A stretch of 64,000 bases of DNA from Artemia franciscana (GCF_032884065.1 NW_027062862.1:31797-95796); one strand, 5' to 3'. Positions 31,727 to 45,741 are shown, counted from the first letter of the stretch. Numbers and translations are program-made. Notes: generated from the sequence alone by a model not told the origin.

Positions 31727-33214
31727 TCTATATATATAAAAATAAGTTGTCTGTGTGTCTGTCGAGTGACGTCAGGTGTGTCGACTGACGTCATTGTAAG
31801 GATTGAGCTGTATGCGTCATGAAATTGTGTGTCGACTGACGTCATGTTTGTCAACTGATGAAATTACAGACCGGGACACAAATGACGATCGGGACACGGG
31901 GATACAGGGAATATAAATGACGACCGGGAACCTCAAAGAGAAATTACAGACTGGGACACCGGGACACAGGGAATATAAATGACGACCAGGACACAGTGAC
32001 ACAACTACAAAGGGGACGACGGGGGTACAGGGAAGATATATAAATGACGACCGGGACACAGGGATTGTTCGAAGAGAAATTACAGACCGGGACACCAGGA
32101 CACAAATGACGACCGGGACGCTGGGACACAGGGAATATAAATGACGACCGAGACACAGGGACTATAAATAACGACCGGGACAAAGGGACACATCGTTAAA
32201 ATAATGAGGTATACATCTGAATACGAATTGAAAATTTGTTTGTAGATCTATAAAATTTGCTAGTAGAAAATTTGCTAGTAAGATTTGCTAGTAGATATAT
32301 AAAAGTACTAAAATTTGCTGGTAGACAGCAAATTCCAACAGCTAGTAGATATATATAAAAATAAGTTGTATGTGTGTCTGTCGATTAACGTCATGATTAT
32401 GTGTTGACTTACGTCATGTCTTGACGACTGACGAAATTAAAGACCTCTACATCGGGACACAAATGACGACCGGGACACCGGGACAGAGGGAATAAAAATG
32501 ACGAAAGGGACACTCAAAGAGAAAGCGACCAGGAGACAAGGAATGTTCGATTAGCAATCACCATCAACAAAGCACCGGGACACAAATGACAACCGGGACG
32601 AAAATGATGACCGGGACACCGGGACACAGGGAATATAAATGACGACCTCGACACTCAAAGAGAAAGTACAGACTGGGACACCGGGACACAAATGACGACC
32701 GGAATACTTGGAATATAAATGACGACCAGGACACAGGGACACAACTACAAGGGGGGTGCCGGGGGGCACAGGGGAATATATAAATGACGACGGGGACACA
32801 GGGAATGTTTGATTAGCAATCAGCATCAACAAAGTTAAAGGGCAATCATTAGAATAATCAGGTATAGATCTGAATACGGATTGCTTTTCCCATGGACAAT
32901 TTTATGTTGCATGTTCAAGAGTCGGTAAACCAAACAATCTATTTATATGCACAAACAATGGGACATGGAAGAATGTTGTATATTCTTAAGTTTTACGTAG
33001 TTAAATTGGACAGCGAAGAATGTTGTATATTCACAAGTTTTATGTAGTTCAAAAAATATATATATTTATATCTATCTCAATTCACAGGTGGGACACAGGG
33101 ACACAACTACAATGGCAGGTAACTAATATGGCGTGTAACGACTTACGTGCGCGGGGGGCTTGGGGGCGCGATGCCCCCCCCGACCAACCCCCCCCCCCCC
33201 CCAACAGCTATATA
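31727..33214 (+). repeat. A+B dimer 6
   Basis: B starts at 32346. It shares private changes with dimer 8 (GACGACCAGGACACAGTGAC in A; GAATACTTGGAAT in B), indicating a two-dimer shift of about 2.92 kb. Confidence 0.9.
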
Positions 33215-34648
33215 TCTATATATATAAAAATAAGTTGTCTGTGTGTCTGTCGAGTGACGTCAGGTGTGTCGACTGACGTCATTGTAAGGATTGAGCTGTA
33301 TGCGTCATGAAATTGTGTGTCGACTGACGTCATGTTTGTCAACTGATGAAATTACAGACACAAATGACGACCGGGACACGGGGATACAGGGAATATAAAT
33401 GACGACCGGGAACCTCAAAGAGAAATTACAGACTGGGACACCGGGACACAGGGAATATAAATGACGACCGGGACAAAGTGACACAACTACAAAGGGGACG
33501 ACGGGGGTACAGGGAAGATATATAAATGACGACCGGGACACAGGGATTGTTCGAAGAGAAATTACAGACCGGGACACAAATGACGACCGGGACGCTGGGA
33601 CTATAAATAACGACAGGGACAAAGGGACACATCGTTAAAATAATGAGGTATAGATCTGAATACGAATTGAAAATTTGTTTGTAGATCTATAAAATTTGCT
33701 AGTAGAAAATTTGCTAGTAAGATTTGCTAGTAGATATATAAAAGTACTAAAATTTGCTGGTAGACAGCAAATTCCAACAGCTAGTAGATATATATAAAAA
33801 TAAGTTGTATGTGTGTCTGTCAATTAACGTCATGATTGTGTGTTGACTTACGTCATATCTTGACGACTGACGAAATTAGAGACCTCGACATCGGGACACA
33901 AATGACGACCGGGACACCGGGACATAGGGAATAAAAATGACGAAAGGGACACTCAAAGAGAAAGCGACCAGGATACAAGGAATATTCGATTAGCAATCAC
34001 CATCAACAAAGCACCGGGACACAAATGACAACCGGGACGAAAATGATGACCGGGACACCGGGACACAGGGAATATAAATGACGACCTCGACACTCAAAGA
34101 GAAAGTACAGACTGGGAAACCGGGACACAAATGACGACCGGAATACTGGGAATATAAATGACGACCAGGACACAGGGACACAACTACAAGGGGGGTGCCG
34201 GGGGGCACAGGGGGATATATAAATGACGACGGGGACACAGGGAATGTTTGATTAGCAATCAGCATCAACAAAGTTAAAGGGCAATCATTAGAATAATCAG
34301 GTATAGATCTAAATACGGATTGCTTTTCCCATGGGCAATTTTATGTTGCATGTTCAAGAGTCGGTAAACCTAACAATCTATTTATATGCACAAACAATGG
34401 GACATGGAAGAATGTTGTATATTCTTAAGTTTTACGTAGTTAAATTGGACAGCGAAGAATGTTGTATATTCGCAAGTTTTATGTAGTTCAAAAAATATAT
34501 ATATATTTATATCTATCTCAATTCACAGGTGGGACACAGGGACACAACTACAATGGCAGGTAACTAATATGGCGTGTAACGACTTACGCGCGCGGGGGGC
34601 TTGGGGGCGCGATGCCCCCCCGAGCCCCCCCCCCTCAACAGCGATATA
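33215..34648 (+). repeat. A+B dimer 7
   Basis: B starts at 33785. A is about 45 bp short, having lost minisatellite blocks near 33350 and 33570-33600. Confidence 0.9.
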
Positions 34649-36130
34649 TCTATATATATAAAAATAAGTTGTCTGTGTGTCTGTCGAGTGACGTCAGGTG
34701 TGTCGACTGACGTCATTGTAAGGATTGAGCTGTATGCGTCATGAAATTGTGTGTCGACTGACGTCATGTTTGTCAACTGATGAAATTACAGACCGGGACA
34801 CAAATGACGACCGGGACACGGGGATACAGGGAATATAAATGACGACCGGGAACCTCAAAGAGGTATTACAGACTGGGACACCGGGACACAGGGAATATAA
34901 ATGACGACCAGGACACAGTGACACAACTACAAAGGGGACGACGGGGATACAGGGAAGATATATAAATGACGACCGGGACACAGGGATTGTTCGAAGAGAA
35001 ATTACAGACCGGGACACCGGGACACAAATGACGACCGGGACGCTGGGACACAGGGAATATAAATGACGACCGAGACACAGGGACTATAAATAACGACCGG
35101 GACAAAGGGACACATCGTTAAAATAATGAGGTATAGATCTGAATACGAATTCAAAATTTGTTTGTAGATCTATAAAATTTGCTAGTAGAAAATTTGCTAG
35201 TAAGATTTGCTAGTAGATATATAAAAGTACTAAAATTTGCTGGTAGACAGCAAATTCCAACAGCTAGTAGATATATATAAAAATAAGTTGTATGTGTGTC
35301 TGTCGATTAACGTCATGATTGTGTGTTGACTTACGTCATGTCTTGACGACTGACGAAATTACAGACCTCGACATCGGGACACAAATGACGACCGGGACAC
35401 CGGGACATAGGGAATAAAAATGACGAAAGGGACACTCAAAGAGAAAGCGACCAGGAGACAAGGAATGTTCGATTAGCAATCACCACCAACAAATCACCGG
35501 GACACAAATGACAACCGGGACGAAAATGATGACCGGGACACCGGGACACAGGGAATATAAATGACGACCTCGACACTCAAAGAGAAAGTACAGACTGGGA
35601 CACCGGGACACAAATGACGACCGGAATACTTGGAATATAAATGACGACCAGGACACAGGGACACAACTACAAGGGGGGTGCCGGGGGGCACAGGGGAATA
35701 TATAAATGACGACGGGGACACAGGGAATGTTTGATTAGCAATCAGCATCAACAAAGTTAAAGGGCAATCATTAGAATAATCAGGTATAGATCTGAATACG
35801 GATTGCTTTTCCCATGGACAATTTTATGTTGCATGTTCAAGAGTCGGTAAACCTAACAATCTATTTATATGCACAAACAATGGGACATGGAAGAATGTTG
35901 TATATTCTTAAGTTTTACGTAGTTAAATTGGACAGCGAAGAATGTTGTATATTCGCAAGTTTTATGTAGTTCAAAAAATATATATATTTATATCTATCTC
36001 AATTCACAGGTGGGACACAGGGACACAACTACAATGGCAGGTAACTAATATAGCGTGTAACGAGTTACGCGCGCAGGGGGCTTGGGGGCGCGATGCCCCC
36101 CCGAGCCCCCTCCCCCCCAACAGCTATATA
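34649..36130 (+). repeat. A+B dimer 8
   Basis: B starts at 35268. Sister of dimer 6 by shared substitutions. The preceding B end reads CAACAGCGAT. Confidence 0.9.
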
Positions 36131-36992
36131 TCTATATATATAAAAATAAGTTGTCTGTGTGTCTGTCGAGTGACGTCAGGTGTGTCGACTGACGTCATTG
36201 TAAGGATTGAGCTGTATGCGTCATGAAATTGTGTGTCGACTGACGTCATGTTTGTCAACTGATGAAATTACAGACCGGGACACAAATGACGACCGGGACA
36301 CGGGGATACAGGGAATATAAATGACAACCGGGAACCTCAAAGAGAAATTACAGACTGGGACACCGGGACACAGGGAATATAAATGACGACCGGGACACAG
36401 TGACACAACTACAAAGGGGACGACGGGGGTACAGGGAAGATATATAAATGACGACCGGGACACAGGGATTGTTCGAAGAGAAATTACAGACTGGGACACC
36501 GGGAAACAAATGACGACCGGGACGCTGGGACACAGGGAATATAAATGACGACCGATACACAGGGACTATAAATAACGACCGGGACAAAGGGACACATCCA
36601 TTATTCTAATGATTGCCATTAAAGGGCAATCATTAGAATAATCAGGTATAGATCTGAATACGGATTGCTTTTCCCATGGACAATTTTATGTTGCATGTTC
36701 AAGAGTCGGTAAACCTAACAATCTATTTATATGCACAAACAATGGGACATGGAAGAATGTTGTATATTCTTAAGTTTTACGTAGTTAAATTGGACAGCGA
36801 AGAATGTTGTATATTCGCAAGTTTTATGTAGTTCAAAAAATATATATATTTATATCTATCTCAATTCACAGGTGGGACACAGGGACACAACTACAATGGC
36901 AGGTAACTAATATAGCGTGTAACGAGTTACGCGCGCGGGGGGCTTGGGGGCGCGATGCCCCCCCGAGCCCCCTCCCCCCCAACAGCTATATA
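36131..36992 (+). repeat. Rearranged unit: A without tail joined to B without head
   Basis: A runs from 36131 to about 36595 and stops after GGGACACATC. A B fragment from the Pif1 relic to the 3' end follows (36625-36992). The join holds an inverted 18-bp copy of the relic start. The net length is 862 bp. The B tail shares the AATATAGCGTGTAACGAG variant with the tail just before dimer 36131, so it is a local duplicate. Confidence 0.85.
36600..36642. repeat. 18-bp perfect hairpin at rearrangement junction
   Basis: ATTATTCTAATGATTGCC (36600-36617) and its exact inverse (36625-36642) around 7 bases. The right arm is normal B sequence; the left arm is a templated inverted copy present nowhere else in the array in this setting. 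Confidence 0.9.
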
Positions 36993-38698
36993 TCTATATA
37001 TATAAAAATAAGTTGTCTGTGTGTCTGTCGAGTGACGTCAGGTGTGTCGACTGACGTCATTGTAAGGATTGAGCTGTATGCGTCATGAAATTGTGTGTCG
37101 ACTGACGTCATGTTTGTCAACTGATGAAATTACAGACCGGGACACAAATGACGACCGGGACACGGGGATACAGGGAATATAAATGACGACCGGGAACCTC
37201 AAAGAGAAATTACAGACTGGGACACCGGGACACAACTACAAGGGGGGTGCCGGGGGGCACAGGGGGATATATAAATGACGACGGGGACACAGGGAATGTT
37301 TGATTAGCAATCAGCATCAACAAAGTTAAAGGGCAATCATTAGAATAATCAGATTGTGCTGATACAGCGAATATAAATAGAGGGAGGATACAGGGAATGA
37401 AAGATACAGGGAATATAAATGACGACCGGGAACCTCAAAGAGAAATTACAGACTGGGACACCGGGACACAGGGAATATAAATGACGACCGGGACACAGTG
37501 ACACAACTACAAAGGGGACGACGGGGGTACAGGGAAGATATATAAATGACGACCGGGACACAGGGATTGTTCGAAGAGAAATTACAGACCGGGACACCGG
37601 GACACAAATGACGACCGGGACGCTGGGACACAGGGAATATAAATGACGACCGAGACACAGGGACTATAAATAACGACCGGGACAAAGGGACACATCGTTA
37701 AAATAATGAGGTATAGATCTGAATACGAATTGAAAATTTGTTTGTAGATCTATAAAATTTGCTAGTAGAAAATTTGCTAGTAAGATTTGCTAGTAGATAT
37801 ATAAAAGTACTAAAATTTGCTGGTAGACAGCAAATTCCAACAGCTAGTAGATATATATAAAAATAAGTTGTATGTGTGTCTGTCGATTAGCGTCATGATT
37901 GTGTGTTGACTTACGTCATGTCTTGACGACTGACGAAATTACAGACCTCGACATCGGGACACAAATGACGACCGGGACACCGGGACATAGGGAATAAAAA
38001 TGACGAAAGGGACACTCAAAGAGAAAGCGACCAGGAGACAAGGAATGTTCGATTAGCATTCACTATCAACAAAGCACCGGGACACAAATGACAACCGGGA
38101 CGAAAATGATGACCGGGACACAGGGAATATAAACGACGACCTCGACACCCAAAGAGAAAGTACAGACTGGGACACCGGGACACAAATGACGACCGGAATA
38201 CTGGGAATATAAATGACGACCAGGACACAGGGACACAACTACAAGGGGGGTGCCGGGGGGCACAGGGGGATATATAAATGACGACGGGGACACAGGGAAT
38301 GTTAGATTAGCAATCAGCATCAACAAAGTTAAAGGGCAATCATTAGAATAATCAGGTATAGATCTGAATACGGATTGCTTTTCCCATGGACAATTTTATG
38401 TTGCATGTTCAAGAGTCGGTAAACCTAACAATCTATTTATATGCACAAACAATGGGACATGGAAGAATGTTGTATATTCTTATGTTTTACGTAGTTAAAT
38501 TGGACAGCGAAGAATATTGTATATTCGCAAGTTTTATGTAGTTCAAAAAATATATATTTATATCTATCTCAATTCACAGGTGGGACACAGGGACACAACT
38601 ACAATGGCAGGTAACTAATATGGCGTGTAACGACTTACGCGCGCGGGGGGCTTGGGGGCGCGATGCCCCCCCCCCGAGCCCCCCCCAACAAATATATA
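36993..38698 (+). repeat. Rearranged A+B unit with nested fragments
   Basis: The A 5' half (36993-37214) fuses in the minisatellite to B (ACTACAAGGGGGGTGCC) up to the relic start at 37351. About 40 bp of scrambled sequence follows, then a second A from its minisatellite (37400-37847) and a normal B from 37848. The length is 1706 bp. Fusion at shared GGGACACA text suggests repeat-mediated exchange. Confidence 0.85.
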
Positions 38699-40178
38699 TC
38701 TATATATATAAAAATAAGTTGTCTGTGTGTCTGTCGAGTGACGTCATGTGTGTCGACTGACGTCATTGTAAAGATTGAGCTGTATGCATCATGAAATTGT
38801 GTGTCGACTGACGTCATGTTTGTCAACTGATGAAATTACAGACCGGGACACAAATGACGACCGGGACACGGTGATACAGGGAATATAAATGACGACCGGG
38901 AACCTCAAAGAGAAATTACAGACTGGGACACCGGGACACAGGGAATATAAATGACGACCGGGACACAGTGACACAACTACAAAGGGGACGACGGGGGTAC
39001 AGGGAAGATATATAAATGACGACCGGGACACAGGAATTGTTCGAAGAGAAATTACAGACCGGGACACCGGAACACAAATGACGACCGGGACGCTGGGACA
39101 CAGGGAATATAAATGACGACCGAGACACAGGGACTATAAATAACGTCCGGGACAAAGGGACACATCGTTAAAATAATGAGGTATAGATCTGAATGCGAAT
39201 TGAAAATTTGTTTGTAGATCTATAAAATTTGCTAGTAGAAAATTTGCTAGTAAGATTTGCTAGTAGATATATAAAAGTACTAAAATTTGCTGGTAGACAG
39301 CAAATTCCAACAGCTAGTAGATATATATAAAAATAAGTTGTATGTGTGTCTGTCGATTAACGTCATGATTGTGTGTTGACTTACGTCATGTCTTGACGAC
39401 TGACGAAATTACAGACCTCGACATCGGGACACAAATGACGACCGGGACACCGGGACATAGGGAATAAAAATGACGAAAGGGATACTCAAAGAGAAAGCAA
39501 CCAGGAGAAAAGGAATGTTCGATTAGCAATCACCATCAACAAAGCACTGGGACACAAATGACAACCGGGACGAAAATGATGAGCGGGACACCGGGACACA
39601 GGGAATATAAATGACGACCTCGACACTCAAAGAGAAAGTACAGACTGGGACACCGGGACACAAATGACGACCGGAATACTGGGAATATAAATGGCGACCA
39701 GGACACAGGGACAAAACTACAAGGGGGTGCCGGGGGGCACAGGGGGATATATAAATGATGACGGGGACTAAGGGAATGTTTGATTAGCAATCAGCATCAA
39801 CAAAGTTAAAGGGAAATCATTAGAATAATCAGGTATAGATCTGAATACGGATTGCTTTTCCCATGGACAATTTTATGTTGCATGTTCAAGAGTCGGTAAA
39901 CCTAACAATCTATTTATATGCACAAACAATGGGACATGGAAGAATGTTGTATATTCTTAAGTTTTACATAGTTAAATTGGACAGCGAAGAATGTTGTATA
40001 TTCGCAAGTTTTATGTAGTTCAAAAAATATATATATTTATATCTATCTCAATTCACAGGTGGGACACAGGGACACAACTACAATGGCAGGTAACTAATAT
40101 GGCGTGTAACGACTTACGCGCGCGTGGGGCTTGGGGGCGCGATGCCCCCCCCCGAGCCCCCCCCCCAACAGCTATACA
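38699..40178 (+). repeat. A+B dimer 9
   Basis: B starts at 39318. The preceding B end is CCAACAAATATATATC, having lost the GCTAT altogether. Otherwise standard. Confidence 0.9.
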
Positions 40179-41655
40179 TCTATATATATATAAATAAGTT
40201 GTCTGTGTGTCTGTCGAGTGACGTCAGGTGTGTCGACTGACGTCATTGTAAGGATTGAGCTGTATGCGTCATGAAATTGTGTGTCGACTGACGTCATGTT
40301 TGTCAACTGATGAAATTACAGACCGGGACACAAATGACGACCGGGACACGGGGATACAGGGAATATAAATGACGACCGGGAACCTCAAAGAGAAATTACA
40401 GACTGGGACACCGGGACACAGGGAATATAAATGACGACTGGGACACAGTGACACAACTACAAAGGGGACGACGGGGGTACAGGGAAGATATATAAATGAC
40501 GACCGGGACACAGGGATTGTTCGAAGAGAAATTACAGACCGGGACACCGGGACACAAATGAAGACCGGGACGCTGGGACAAAGGGAATATAAATGACGAC
40601 CGAGACACAGGGACTGTAAATAACGTCCGGGACAAAGGGACACATCGTTAAAATAATGAGGTATAGATCTGAATACGAATTAAAAATTTGTTTGTAGATC
40701 TATAAAATTTGCTAGTAGAAAATTTGCTAGTAAGATTTGCTAGTAGATATATAAAAGTACTAAAATTTGCTGGTAGACAGCAAATTCCAACAGCTAGTAG
40801 ATATATATAAAAATAAGTTGTATGTGTGTCTGTCGATTAACGTCATGATTGTGTGTTGACTTACGTCATGTCTTGACGACTGACGAAATTACAGACCTCG
40901 ACATCGGGACACAAATGACGACCGGGACACCGGGACATAGGGAATAAAAATGACGAAAGGGACACTCAAAGAGAAAGCGACCAGGAGACAAGGAATGTTC
41001 GATTAGCAATCACCATCAACAAAGCACCGGGACACAAATGACAACCGGGACGAAAATGATGACCGGGACACCGGGACACAGGGAATATAAATGAAGACCT
41101 CGACAGTCAAAGAGAAAGTACAGACTGGGACACCGGGACACAAATGACGACCAGAATACTGGGAATATAAATGGCAACCAGGACACAGGGACACAACTAC
41201 AAAGGGGGTGCCGGGGGCACAGGGGGATATATAAATGACGACGGGGACACAGGGAATGTTTGATTAGCAATCAGCATCAACAAAGTTAAAGGGCAATCAT
41301 TAGAATAATCAGGTATAGATCTGAATACGGATTGCTTTTCCCATGGACAATATTATGTTGCATGTTCAAGAGTCGGTAAACCTAACAATCTATTTATATG
41401 CACAAACAATGGGACATGGAAGAATGTTGTATATTCTTAAGTTTTACGTAGTTAAATTGGACAGCGAAGAATATTGTATATTCGCAAGTTTTATGTAGTT
41501 CAAAAAATATATATATTTATATCTATCTCAATTCACAGGTGGGACACAGGGACACAACTACAATGGCAGGTAACTAATATGGCGTGTAACGACTTACGCG
41601 CGCGGGGGGCTTGGGGGCGCGATGCCCTCCCGAGCCCCCCCCCAACAGCTATATA
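40179..41655 (+). repeat. A+B dimer 10
   Basis: B starts at 40798. The A 5' end is TCTATATATATATAAATAAG, with the A run shortened. Standard layout. Confidence 0.9.
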
Positions 41656-42701
41656 TCTATATATATAAAAATAAGTTGTCTGTGTGTCTGTCGAGTGACG
41701 TCAGGTGTCTCGACTGACGTCATTGTAAGGATTGAGCTGTATGCGTCATAAAATTGTGTGTCGACTGACGTCATGTTTGTCAACTGATGAAATTACAGAC
41801 CGGGACACAAATGACGACCGGGACACGGGTATACAGGGAATATAAATGACGACCGGGAACCTCAAAGAGAAATTAAAGACTGGGACAACCGGGACACAGG
41901 GAATATAAATGACGACCGGGACACAGTGACACAACTACAAAGGGGACGACGGGGGTACAGGGAAGATATATAAATGACGACCGGGACACAGGATTGTTCG
42001 AAGAGAAATTACAGACCGGGACACCGGGACACAAAAGACGACCGGGACGCTGGGACAGAGGGAATATAAATGACGACCGAGACACAGGGACTATAAATAA
42101 CGACCGGGACAAAGGGACACATAGTTAAAATAATGAGGTATAGATCTGAATACGAATTGAAAATTTGTTTGTAGATCTATAAAATTTGCTAGTAGAAAAT
42201 TTGCTAGTAAGATTTGCTAGTAGATATATAAAAGTACTAAAATTTGCTGGTAGACAGCAAATTCCAACAGCTAGTAGATATATATAAAAATAAGTTGTAT
42301 GTGTGTCTGTCGATTAACGTCATGATTGTGTGTTGACTTACGTCATGTCTTGACGACTGACGAAATTACAGACCTTGACATCGGGACACAAATGACGACC
42401 GGGACACCGGGACATAGGGAATAAAAATGACGAAAGGGACACTCAAAGAGAAAGCGACCAGGAGACAAGGAATGTTCGATTAGCAATCACCATCAACAAA
42501 GCACCGGGACACAAATGACAACCGGGACGAAAAAGATGACCGGGACACCGGGACACAGGGAATATAAATGACGACCTCGACACTCAAAGAGAAAGTACAG
42601 ACTGGGACACCGGGACACAAATGACGACCGGAATACTGGGAATATAAATGACGACCAGGACACAGGGACACAACTACAAGGGGGTGCCGGGGGGCACAGG
42701 G
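41656..42701 (+). repeat. A+B dimer 11, B cut by inversion
   Basis: A is complete with small indels; B starts at 42275 and ends in its minisatellite at GGGGGGCACAGGG (42701), where the orientation flips. Confidence 0.9.
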
Positions 42702-45044
42702 TGCATATAAATAGATTGTTAGGTTTACCGACTCTTGAACATGCAACATAAAATTGTCCATGGGAAAAGCAATCCGTATTCAGATCTATACCTGATTATT
42801 CTAATGATTGCCCTTTAACTTTGTTGATGCTGATTGCTAATCAAACATTCCCTGTGTCCCCGTCGTCATTTATATATCCCCCTGTGCCCCCCGGCACCCC
42901 CCTTGTAGTTGTGTCCCTGTGTCCTGGTCGTCATTTATATTCCCAGTATTCCGGTCGTCATTTGTGTCCCGGTGTCCCAGTTTGTACTTTCTCTTTGAGT
43001 GTCGAGGTCGTCATTTATATTCCCTGTGTCCCGGTGTCCCGGTCATCATTTTCGTCCCGGTTGTCATTTGTGTCCCGGTGCTTTGTTGATGGTGATTGCT
43101 AATCGAACATTCCTTGTCTCCTGGTCGCTTTCTCTTTGAGTGTCCCTTTCGTCATTTTTATTCCCTATGTCCCGGTGTCCCGGTCGTCATTTGTGTCCCG
43201 ATGTCGAGGTCTGTAATTTCGTCAGTCGTCAAGACATGACGTAAGTCAGCACACAATCATGACGTTAATCGACAGACACACATACAACTTATTTTTATAT
43301 ATATCTACTAGCTGTTGGAATTTGCTGTCTACCAGCAAATTTTAGTACTTTTATATATCTACTAGCAAATCTTACTAGCAAATTTTCTACTAGCAAATTT
43401 TATAGATCTACAAACAAATTTTCAATTCGTATTCAGATCTATACCTCATTATTTTAACGATGTGTCCCTTTGTCCCGGTCGTTATTTATAGTCCCTGTGT
43501 CTCGGTCGTCCTTTATATTCCCTGTGTCCCAGCGTCCCAGTCGTCATTTGTGTCCCAGTCTGTAATTTCTCTTCGAACAATCCCTGTGTCCCGGTCGTCA
43601 TTTATATATCTTCCCTGTACCCCCGTCGTCCCCTTTGTAGTTGTGTCACTGTGTCCCGGTCGTCATTTATATTCCCTGTGTCCCGGTGTCCCAGTCTGTA
43701 ATTTCTCTTTGAGGTTCCCGGTCGTCATTTATATTCCCTGTATCCCCGTGTCCCGGTCGTAATTTGTGTCCCTGTCTGTAATTTCATCAGTTGACAAACA
43801 TGACGTCAGTCGACACACAATTTCATGACGCATACAGCTCAATCCTTACAATGACGTCAGTCGACACACCTGACGCCACTCTACAGACACACAGACAACT
43901 TATTTATATATATATATAGATATATAACTGTTGGGGGGGGGGATCGGGGGGGCATCGCGCCCCCAAGCCCCCCGTGCGCGTAAGTCGTTTCACGCCATAT
44001 TAGTTACCTGCCATTGTAGTTGTGTCCCTGTGTCCCACCTGTGAATTGAGATAGATATAAATATATATATTTTTTGAACTCCATAAAACTTGCGAATTTA
44101 CAACATTCTTCGCTGTCCAATTTAACTACGTAAAACTTAAGAATATACAACATTCTTCCATGTCCCATTGTTTGTGCATATAAATAGATTGTTAGGTTTA
44201 CCGACTCTTGAACATGCAACATAAAATTGTCCATGGGAAAAGCAATCCGTATTCAGATCTATACCTGATTATTCTAATGATTGCCCTTTAACTTTGTTGA
44301 TGCTGATTGCTAATCAAACATTCCCTGTGTCCCCGTCGTCATTTATATATCCCCCTGTGCCCCCCGGCACCCCTCTTGTAGTTGTGTCCCTGTGTCCTGG
44401 TCGTCATTTATATTCCCAGTATTCCGGTCGTCATTTGTGTCCCGGTGTCCCAGTCTGTACTTTCTCTTTTGGTGTCGAGGTCGTCATTTATATTCCCTGT
44501 GTCCTGGTGTCCCGGTCATCATTTTCGTCCCGGTTGTCATTTGTGTCCCGGTGCTTTGTTGATGGTGATTGCTAATCGAACATTCCTTGTCTCCTGGTCG
44601 CTTTCTCTTTGAGTGTCCCTTTCGTCATTTTAATTCCCTATGCCCCGGTGTCCCGGTCGTCATTTGTGTCCCGATGTCGAGGTCTGTAATTTCGTCAGTC
44701 GTCAAGACATGACGTAAGTCAACACACAATCATGACGTTAATCGACAGACACACATACAACTTATTTATATATATATATCTACTAGCTGTAGGAATTTGC
44801 TGTCTACCAGCAAATTTTAGTACTTTTATATATCTACTAGCAAATCTTACTAGCAAATTTTCTACTAACAAATTTTATAGATCTAAAAACAAATTTTCAA
44901 TTCGTATTCAGATCTAAACCTCATTATTTTAACGATGTGTCCCTATGTCCCGGTCGTTATTTATAGTCCATGTGTCTCAGTCGTCATTTATATTCCCTGT
45001 GTCCCAGCGTCCCGGTCGTCATTTGTGTCCCGGTGTCCCGGTCT
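42702..45044 (-). mobile_element. Inverted block of the dimeric Helitron array
   Basis: The same monomers on the minus strand: B from 43307 down to 42702 (its tail beyond the Pif1 relic missing), A 43308-43920, B 43921-44782, and A from 45044 down to 44783 without its 5' part, cut by the assembly gap. In one A a TGACGTCA is changed to TGACGCCA (near 43871). The block 44315-45044 is almost identical to the reverse complement of 63273-64000. Confidence 0.92.
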
Positions 45045-45144
45045 NNNNNNNNNNNNNNNNNNNNNNNNNNNNNNNNNNNNNNNNNNNNNNNNNNNNNNNN
45101 NNNNNNNNNNNNNNNNNNNNNNNNNNNNNNNNNNNNNNNNNNNN
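45045..45144. other. Assembly gap, 100 Ns
   Basis: Exactly 100 Ns, a conventional placeholder length. Orientation and distance across it are not established by sequence. Confidence 0.98.
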
Positions 45145-45741
45145 ATTGTAGGTCGACTGACGTCATGTTTGTCAACTGATGAAATTACAGACCGGGACAT
45201 AATGACGACCGGGACACGGGGATACAGGGAATATAAATAACGACCGGGAACCTCAAAGAGAAATTACAAACTGGGACACCGGGACACAGGGAATATAAAT
45301 TACGACCGGGACACAGTGACACAACTACAAGGGGGGTGCCGGGGGCACAGGGGGATATATAAATGACGACGGGGACACAGGGAATGTTTGATTAGCATCT
45401 GAATACGGATAGCATTTCCCATGGACAATTTTATGTTGCATGTTCAAGAGTCGGTAAACCTAACAATCTATTTATATGCACAAACAATGGGACATGGAAG
45501 AATGTTGTATATTCTTAAGTTTTACGTAGTTAAATTGGACAGCGAAGAATGTTGTATATTCGCAAGTTTTATGTAGTTCAAAAAATATATATATTTATAT
45601 CTATCTCAATTCACAGGTGGGACACAGGGACATAACTACAATGGTAGGTAACTAATATGGCGTGTAACGACTTACGCGTGCGGGGGGCTTGGGGGCGCGA
45701 TGCCCCCCCCCGACCCCCCCCCCCCCCCCAACTGATATATA
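45145..45741 (+). repeat. Rearranged A/B fusion after the gap
   Basis: An A 5' part joins B in the minisatellite (ACTACAAGGGGGGTGCC, about 45325). The Pif1 relic has lost its first 40 bases (GATTAGCATCTGAATACGG). It ends with CCCAACTGATATATATC instead of CAACAGCTAT. Confidence 0.85.

Larger units (their letters stand above)
30004..42701 (+). mobile_element. Tandem dimeric Helitron array, block 2
   Basis: Begins with a B tail (30004-30244) and continues head to tail through eight or nine A+B dimers, two of them rearranged, to an orientation switch at 42701. Confidence 0.92.
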
